Assembly: GCA_005784505.1 (NCBI GenBank)
Contig: VCAZ01000197.1
Location: forward strand, 210,001 to 274,000
Source of the DNA: Bagarius yarrelli
Taxonomy: Eukaryota; Chordata; Actinopteri; Siluriformes; Sisoridae
Direction: 5' to 3'
DNA: 64,000 nucleotides
Positions 55,746 through 64,000 of this stretch are shown one piece after another. The position numbers and the translations under genes were made by a program. Each line of letters starts with the position of its first letter. Position 1 is the first letter of the stretch. The notes below the pieces were generated by a model. It had not been told where the DNA came from and searched no databases. It saw nothing but the letters and a program-made list of their open reading frames with translations.

Positions 55746-56621
55746 GATTCTGTCCAACTGTTAGCTTTAGAAATTTTATTTTAAATCTAACAAACATTTT
55801 TTCCAGTCCTATGGGGAACATTCTTTAAAATGTCATTATCTAAAAAAGTCCTGGGTTCACACACTGTCTGCTGTGGGTGGATCTTTTTTTTATCATACTC
55901 AGACTGTGGTAGGCTTAATGTTAATGTGGTGGCTTTCTTATCACATTGTCTAGTGAGTGTTAAAAATCTCTGCAAAACACCTGTGTACATTTTAGCCTTC
56001 TCATCATTCTCCAGATTACATCTAAGTAAAATATTGCTTATAGTCGCATAGTTATATAGTTATATATCCACATAATATTTCACAACATGTTGTATAGATT
56101 TATGCGGGTTTTAAGGGGTTTCAACTGGTTATAAAAGGGATTTCAACGCTTAAAAGGGATAATAGAAATCCTCCCTGTTGGTTAATTAATTGTATTTTTC
56201 TTCTAACTCTGACCTTCTTGTCTGCAACAATTTTGATTTTGCTTCTTTTTCTCTTCAACTTCTGATATTGTTGTGGTGTGTGGGGATAATACCATGGAAA
56301 ACATTAACATTAATATGCTCACATAACATTACTATCAGTTTATCCATGGTTGCCTGAAAAATAATACGTCTTTCTTTGGGTGTTGCTTTAATAACAACAG
56401 AGACAGGTTTCTCAAAAGGCCAGGATACATTTTCAAAATTTCCAGCAACATCACTTCTTTCTTCTCTGGATGTATACAACAGGATATTGTGAGAGGGGAT
56501 CCGTTTTAAGACATTACTGTTCTGGGGTTTTTGCTTATAGTCGATAAAAAAAGGTACCCGTATGAGGCCTTGGTTGCATCTTCATAACATTAATCAAGTC
56601 AAATAGTGACCAAAATCATTA
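55746..56621 (-). pseudogene. Unidentified Polinton minus-strand ORFs
   Basis: Two coding-like stretches. One reads ENDEKAKMYTGVLQRFLTLT (about 55990-55910). The other (56479-56255) reads SDVAGNFENVSWPFEKPVSV, followed by basic KRKRSKIKIVADKKVRVRRK and a hydrophobic GGFLLSLLSVEIPF. The last pair resembles the basic plus GGF-hydrophobic small core proteins seen beside polymerase in such elements, but this is inference. Confidence 0.35.
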
Positions 56622-57392
56622 TCAGTAGCAATATGGTATTGCTGTGAAGGTAGGTAGCAACACACGCTTGTTGTACACAACTTTTTAACAACTTACTTGT
56701 TATGCAATGTGAAATGGTTTTTGTTCCTTACAATGCTGTCAGCCTGTGCAAGAATATGATGACTATTGTACATCCCATTTACATTGTTTTCAGAATTTAC
56801 AGAGTTTAATGTATAATGTGATACCTTTGGCTTTCGTACACACTACCCGTAGCAGTATGATATCCATAACTTTTGTCACCACTTACCCTACTATGTGATC
56901 CCCATCTCCAACCCTGTCACGTAGTTCGCCAAGATATGGGCCAAAAGGAGGATCATATTCGCCATCTTTAGATTTGAATATAACACTGTTAGAGAGTCAG
57001 AGAGTACCCTATCACCCAATCTGTCCATAAGGTTCTACAGCTCTAACCGTGTGGGGACTGTGGTAAAAGCACAGAAAAAGACATTGATGTCACAAGTCTG
57101 AACATCCAGTTTAATTTTTGACATAAGACTGCATCGGTTACAAACCTTACAAACTGTCCTACTTGAATTGTAAAAATGTTTTAACATAATCAGAAAACAT
57201 GGTTTTTTTATCGTTGGGGAAAATGCCACACCTTGTCAATGTTTACTACAACATAACCCTTCTCAACTGCTTTCAATAACTCATTGCTAATCTAGCAACC
57301 ATGAATAGCCCTTTCCCCCTCTGTATGTGTGCATAGAGGGGTCTGGTTCTGCTGTTCGGTACATGTCCTACAGAGTGGAAACATTAATAAAA
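56622..57392 (-). pseudogene. Polinton DNA polymerase B, C-terminal part
   Basis: Minus, across frameshifts: MFPLCRTCTEQQNQTP and ERAIHGC (57390-57300), a GYVVVNIDKVWHFP segment (about 57255-57215), YGQIG then a degraded motif C where the DTDS box should be, SKDGEYDPPFGPYLGELRD and GDGDHIV (about 56970-56905), and a tail VYNKRVLLPTFTAIPYCY to a stop at 56622-56624. The order and spacing match the protein-primed family B polymerase of Polintons. The catalytic DTDS is not readable. Confidence 0.75.
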
Positions 57393-60370
<2,978 letters not shown>

Positions 60371-60371
60371 G

Positions 60372-61395
60372 TCGGTGGTAATAGTGTAGCCTTGACAATA
60401 AGATAGTAATCAAGTTTTTTAAAATCCTTTACGATTTTTTTAGGATGATCACTTGGATAGCATTTTGCTAGCAGGAGGGGTATAGCGATGTGAAGTCGAT
60501 GTACTTAATTTTTTCTTCTGCTGCAACTTTTAGGTAAAGTTTAAGATTGTTAGTGCGACCTCCGAATAGAGCATCTTGCGGTCTTTCAGGATGCTTGTAT
60601 GTAGACATTAGACGGATCGAGTTTGATGCACAGAATTAATTCTTTTCTGTATTTTATACATTTTATCTTTTAGCAGGACGACATCGTTTCTGCTGTACAT
60701 GGTTTGGTTTGACATTGTCAAGTAGGTATCGACCCACATAGTTGACATTTTCAACATGGTTAAAATAGTATGGAAATACCCTTTGACGGCATTACTCAAT
60801 TTAAAAGCAGCAGATGTCTTGGCCAGTCACATAAGTATAAACAAATAGCTTATAACAAACTTTAAACGCTTCATCATACATTTTAAGATGAGATGACAGC
60901 CTTGCATTGTAATTTTTGGGGCAATGTCTGTTTTGATTAAGTATTCCAAAAGAATGAAAAATTGTCAAAACCAAATGCTTGAACTTTTTAACTAGACAAT
61001 CTGGGCAAAAGGTGTCTACCATTCTCATAATGTGTTTCAAAGTCATAGCGATTGTTTGGCAACTTAACTGGTTGAATGCACACCATTATGCACCAAACTC
61101 AGTGGGTGCATCGATCAGCAGCACAATGATGTGGTTTGGCGATGTTACCACTGATGTGGTATTGTCTATTACATTTTGCACAATATTTCGTGACGTCGCA
61201 CTGGGCATATTGTATGCCTAAAGGTGGTTTTTTTAATGCATTTCAAAACAATAGACAGACCTACAGTACTGCAGGCAGTTGCCGCAACGCTTTGTTTTTT
61301 TTGTCTGTTTATAACACTCGGGTGCATTACAAACATCACAGATGTACTGAAATTGGTTGAGTTAGCATTTCCAGATTTCCTCTCAAACCTGGTCA
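60372..61395 (-). pseudogene. Polinton DNA polymerase B, N-terminal part
   Basis: Minus: YICDVCNAPECYKQTKK, YCRSVYCFEMH, TKYCAKCNRQYHISGNIAK (61395-61115), a run of zinc-binding motifs preceding the polymerase core. Then frames with FCPDCLVKKF and FNHVENVNYVGRYLL (about 61010-60720), FGGRTNNLKLYLKVAAEEKI and the motif A box IDFTSLYPS (about 60570-60477), and a shifted-frame CYPSDHPKKIVKDFKKLDYY. Family B polymerases bind metal with the motif A Asp, still present here. The gene is cut at 60370 by a LINE and continues at 57392. Confidence 0.8.
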
Positions 61396-62523
61396 TTTTT
61401 GTTGATAGAGCATTAACTGCTGGAGACTTTAATATTCATTTTGAGAATACAGATGACAAGTAGCAGAACTGAAGATGTTGAGGTTTTCCTCGGGCGTGAC
61501 AAGGTTGGACAGGATTAAGGGGGGCCGCTTATGTTAGATGTTTTGGGGAGAAAGTCAGGGAAGCCAGATTGAGGTGGTTTGGACATGTACAAAGGAGGGG
61601 TGGTGAATATATTGGTAGAAGGATGGCAGAAGACAAAGAGGAAGAACAAAGAGAAGGTACATATTTAGAGTCAACATTCCATTATGCCATAGATAACGTC
61701 GCTCCAGTTAAAAGAAAAATGCTTGAAAAAAAAAAACTCAATCCCTAGTATAATGATCATGCACTTCGTAAGCATGATTAGTTTTCACTGTTGCGCCGAT
61801 GACACAGTTATATGTCTCAGCTAGGAAAAATTCGAAAAGCCAGCTAAATAAATTTGAACAATGTGTGAAGGACATAAGAGACTGGATGTTAAGTAACTTC
61901 CTTTTTCTTAATCCTATTAAGACAGAGGTCCTGGTACTAGGACCACATGCAGCTAGAGGTAAGCTTTCTGATCCCACTGTAACTCTAGACGGTCTTTTTG
62001 TTTTAAGTGCAACAATAAAAAACCTGGGTGTGATTACAGATTTCAATCAGCCCATTTCGATAATATTACCAGGATGGAATAATTTTATCTCCGAAATATT
62101 GCTAAGATAAGATATATATTGTCACCAAATGCTGCAAAAAAAATTTAGCTCATTCTTTTATTACATCCAGGTTGTAACGCTTCACTGTCTGGATGTTCAA
62201 CTAGGTGCATAAATAAGCTTCACTTAGTTCAGAATGTAGCACCAAGAGTTCTTACTAGAACTAGAAGATCTGAACACATCCCTATCTTATTTACAATGTT
62301 TTGGCCCTCTGTGAAATTCCACATCCATTCTAAAATACTACTCCTGACCTATAAAGCACTTAATGGTTTATCGCTGCAGTACCTAAGTAAACTGCTAGTG
62401 TCTTATGTTCCGCCACACCTATTTCGATCAAAGGATGCAGGCTTTTTGTCAGTATGCATTATGAAAACTACAGCAGGGGCAGAGCTTTTTCTTAAAAAGC
62501 CCAATGGTTATAATGGTTTGTAG
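61396..62523 (+). mobile_element. L2 LINE relic with inner RTE-like fragment
   Basis: +: endonuclease AGDFNIHFENTDD (61420-61460), an RTE-like fragment (61457-61670), linker NVAPVKRKMLEKKK, RT part with degraded YADD (CADDTVICLS, 61795), WMLSNFLFLNPIKTEVLVLG (61885-61945), LVQNVAPRVLTRTRRSEHIP (about 62228-62285) and YKALNGLSLQYLSKLLVSYV. It begins where the Polinton polymerase N-terminus ends. Confidence 0.8.
61457..61670 (+). mobile_element. RTE-like LINE fragment nested in L2
   Basis: Reads ELKMLRFSSGVTRLDRI then a shifted WFGHVQRR-type box (about 61466-61590), the C-terminal domain of the RTE-like family seen at 9893 and 28655. Flanked by L2 coding sequence on both sides. Confidence 0.7.
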
Positions 62524-64000
62524 ACATGGTTCTGTTCATTTCTTCCATTTTGTTAATTAAATAGACCAACGTTTCTGTATTACTGCATTGTTAAAGGGGA
62601 ATCGCACAGTCATCATTTTGTCTAAACCTAACTAACCACAAATTTTTGTCAGGTGGTTCCTGACAACGTTTTGATATTTCAAACCAGTTTTTTAACTTCT
62701 TATTATTATTATTTACACCACCATTTATATACACTTACAAAAAATACAGAAATGAAAACTAGAAACTATTAAATACTATAAAAAATATTATATAAAATTA
62801 GAAAGTACTAAAACAGGATGAAATTAAATAATGCAACAGTTTTTTTTATTAAATATTGTACAGTCACCGTGTTTCTTTTTTAACATTTTAACGTGCTTTA
62901 ACAAATCAGTTGTCAGGCATTGATCATAGGAAATTTGTCTAGACAATCCATTGTGCAAACGTTGCATCGCTATCACTTACTTGATTCGGATGCTGTGTTT
63001 TTGTAATGCTTTTTTGGAACCTTATTGAGGTATCAGTCCGCCAATGTTTTGATCACCTGCAGCAGTCTGTAATCCCTGTTTGTATGACTACCACAGATAC
63101 AAAACACTCTTTGGTTTGTGCAATCTGATGTGTTTTTCCAGACACCAAGGTAAATATGCCTACATCCCACGATTCTAATAGACAGTCACTCCAGCTTCTA
63201 CTAAACATCGTTTATATTCAGGTACAATGTTATCACCACTGATCACTGTTGTAAGATAATTAAAAAAAATTAGTTTGTATCCAGTAAAATAAGATAAAAA
63301 GATAAAATTATGTTTAATCTTATTTATTTAACACAGACATACAGAAGACACACATACCTTCCGCTGTGCTGGTCAACCGTCTTTGTTGTTGTTTTTGTTC
63401 TGGTGTACGCAGTCGTCTCTCACGGGTCCATCAACCAGCACCTGAGCACGCTTTCCGCTTAAGGCTGTTCTGCCTTTTCACGAGACTTCTTGTTGCAATT
63501 ATTGTTTCCACAACTATCAATCCTGTTTACAACTATCAATCCTGTTTGATAATCCCTCTAGAAATACATGTTAAAGATGTTTTAAAAATAAAACTCAACA
63601 AGCTAAGTGCAACAATAATAAAACTGAAATACAGACACTCATCGGCGGGGTGGTTGTGCTCTAAGACGTGACATTTTGCTCTGGATTCGGACAAGCTGGT
63701 AAAATAAAATAATCGTACTTGATGCAGTATGAAAAACAAACAAAAAAAAAAAAAAAATATGTTACTCACACACACATTGCTGCATTGTCAAGACTTTCAG
63801 TTCTTGGTATGATGAACATTTGAAATCTTACTGTCTTCAGTCAGTAGGGATGTTCACCTTGTTGACCACAAGGCACTTGTTAATTGGTATCCTCTGGCAG
63901 CTTATTGTTTGGGTAAAAACCACTTGGTCACACTGAAGCATCATATATGTTGTTCTTTTTAGATGGTAGCAAGTTGTAGAAACCATCTATAAATTAAAAA
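62524..64000. other. Unassigned AT-rich DNA
   Basis: An AT-rich stretch 62700-62860, an open but stop-broken minus-strand stretch about 63240-62950 (GDNIVPEYKRCLVEAGVTVY) of no recognised family, and a poly-A run near 63740. Could be more of the Polinton or flanking DNA. I cannot tell. Confidence 0.35.

Overview
This is a window of ray-finned (teleost) fish nuclear DNA. The evidence is an intron-containing, vertebrate-type PHAX gene, tRNA-derived SINEs with the conserved fish V-SINE core, several Tc1-like transposon families, L2, RTE-like, I/Nimb-like and Rex/Babar-like LINEs, a chromodomain Ty3/gypsy element of the sushi type, and a Polinton/Maverick relic. The species cannot be fixed from sequence alone. 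There are no bacterial operons, CRISPR arrays or intact tRNA/rRNA genes.

The only intact host gene I can support is PHAX (snRNA export adaptor), on the + strand in five coding exons (33311-33412, 34252-34856, 34988-35108, 40302-40385, 41756-42025). The spliced product is 393 aa and every junction is GT-AG. Its third intron is 5.2 kb because a LINE with a recognisable ORF1, endonuclease, reverse transcriptase and RNase H lies in it, itself interrupted by two V-SINE copies and a decayed Tc1-like element. One host pseudogene is visible: a LARP6-like La-motif exon at 2812-2992 with two in-frame stops and a frameshift, but with its splice sites kept.

Layout. 0-6.4 kb: LARP6-like pseudo-exon, a reversed SINE, and two Tc1 relics, one carrying a non-autonomous element with a 3-bp CTG target duplication. 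6.4-12.2 kb: a long L2 LINE with a fold-back inversion in its RT, then two RTE-like LINEs tail to tail, then a fragment of the CWG element. 12.2-16.1 kb: endogenous retrovirus pol relic, possible piggyBac tail, Rex/Babar-like LINE, second full CWG element. 16.1-24 kb: decayed Ty3/gypsy element, then an I/Nimb LINE split by a chromovirus relic. 24.5-33.1 kb: L2-like tails, an RTE-like LINE and an I/Nimb LINE ending just upstream of PHAX. 33.1-42.4 kb: PHAX. 43.2-44.1 kb: Tc1 deletion derivative. 44.8-49.8 kb: nearly complete, young sushi-type chromovirus with two LTRs, 5-bp target duplication and a self-priming signature. 49.8-52.8 kb: low-complexity and duplicated AT-rich DNA with a SINE. 52.8-61.4 kb: a Polinton/Maverick relic (integrase and adenain-like protease on +, family B DNA polymerase on -) broken by LINEs, one carrying an SGNH-esterase ORF1. 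61.4-62.5 kb: L2 LINE with an RTE fragment inside. 62.5-64 kb: nothing recognised.

Overall the window is one conserved RNA-export gene inside a dense nest of mobile elements of different ages. The most informative biology is in the retroelements (self-priming, gag starting inside the LTR, fold-back rearrangement) and in the Polinton relic.
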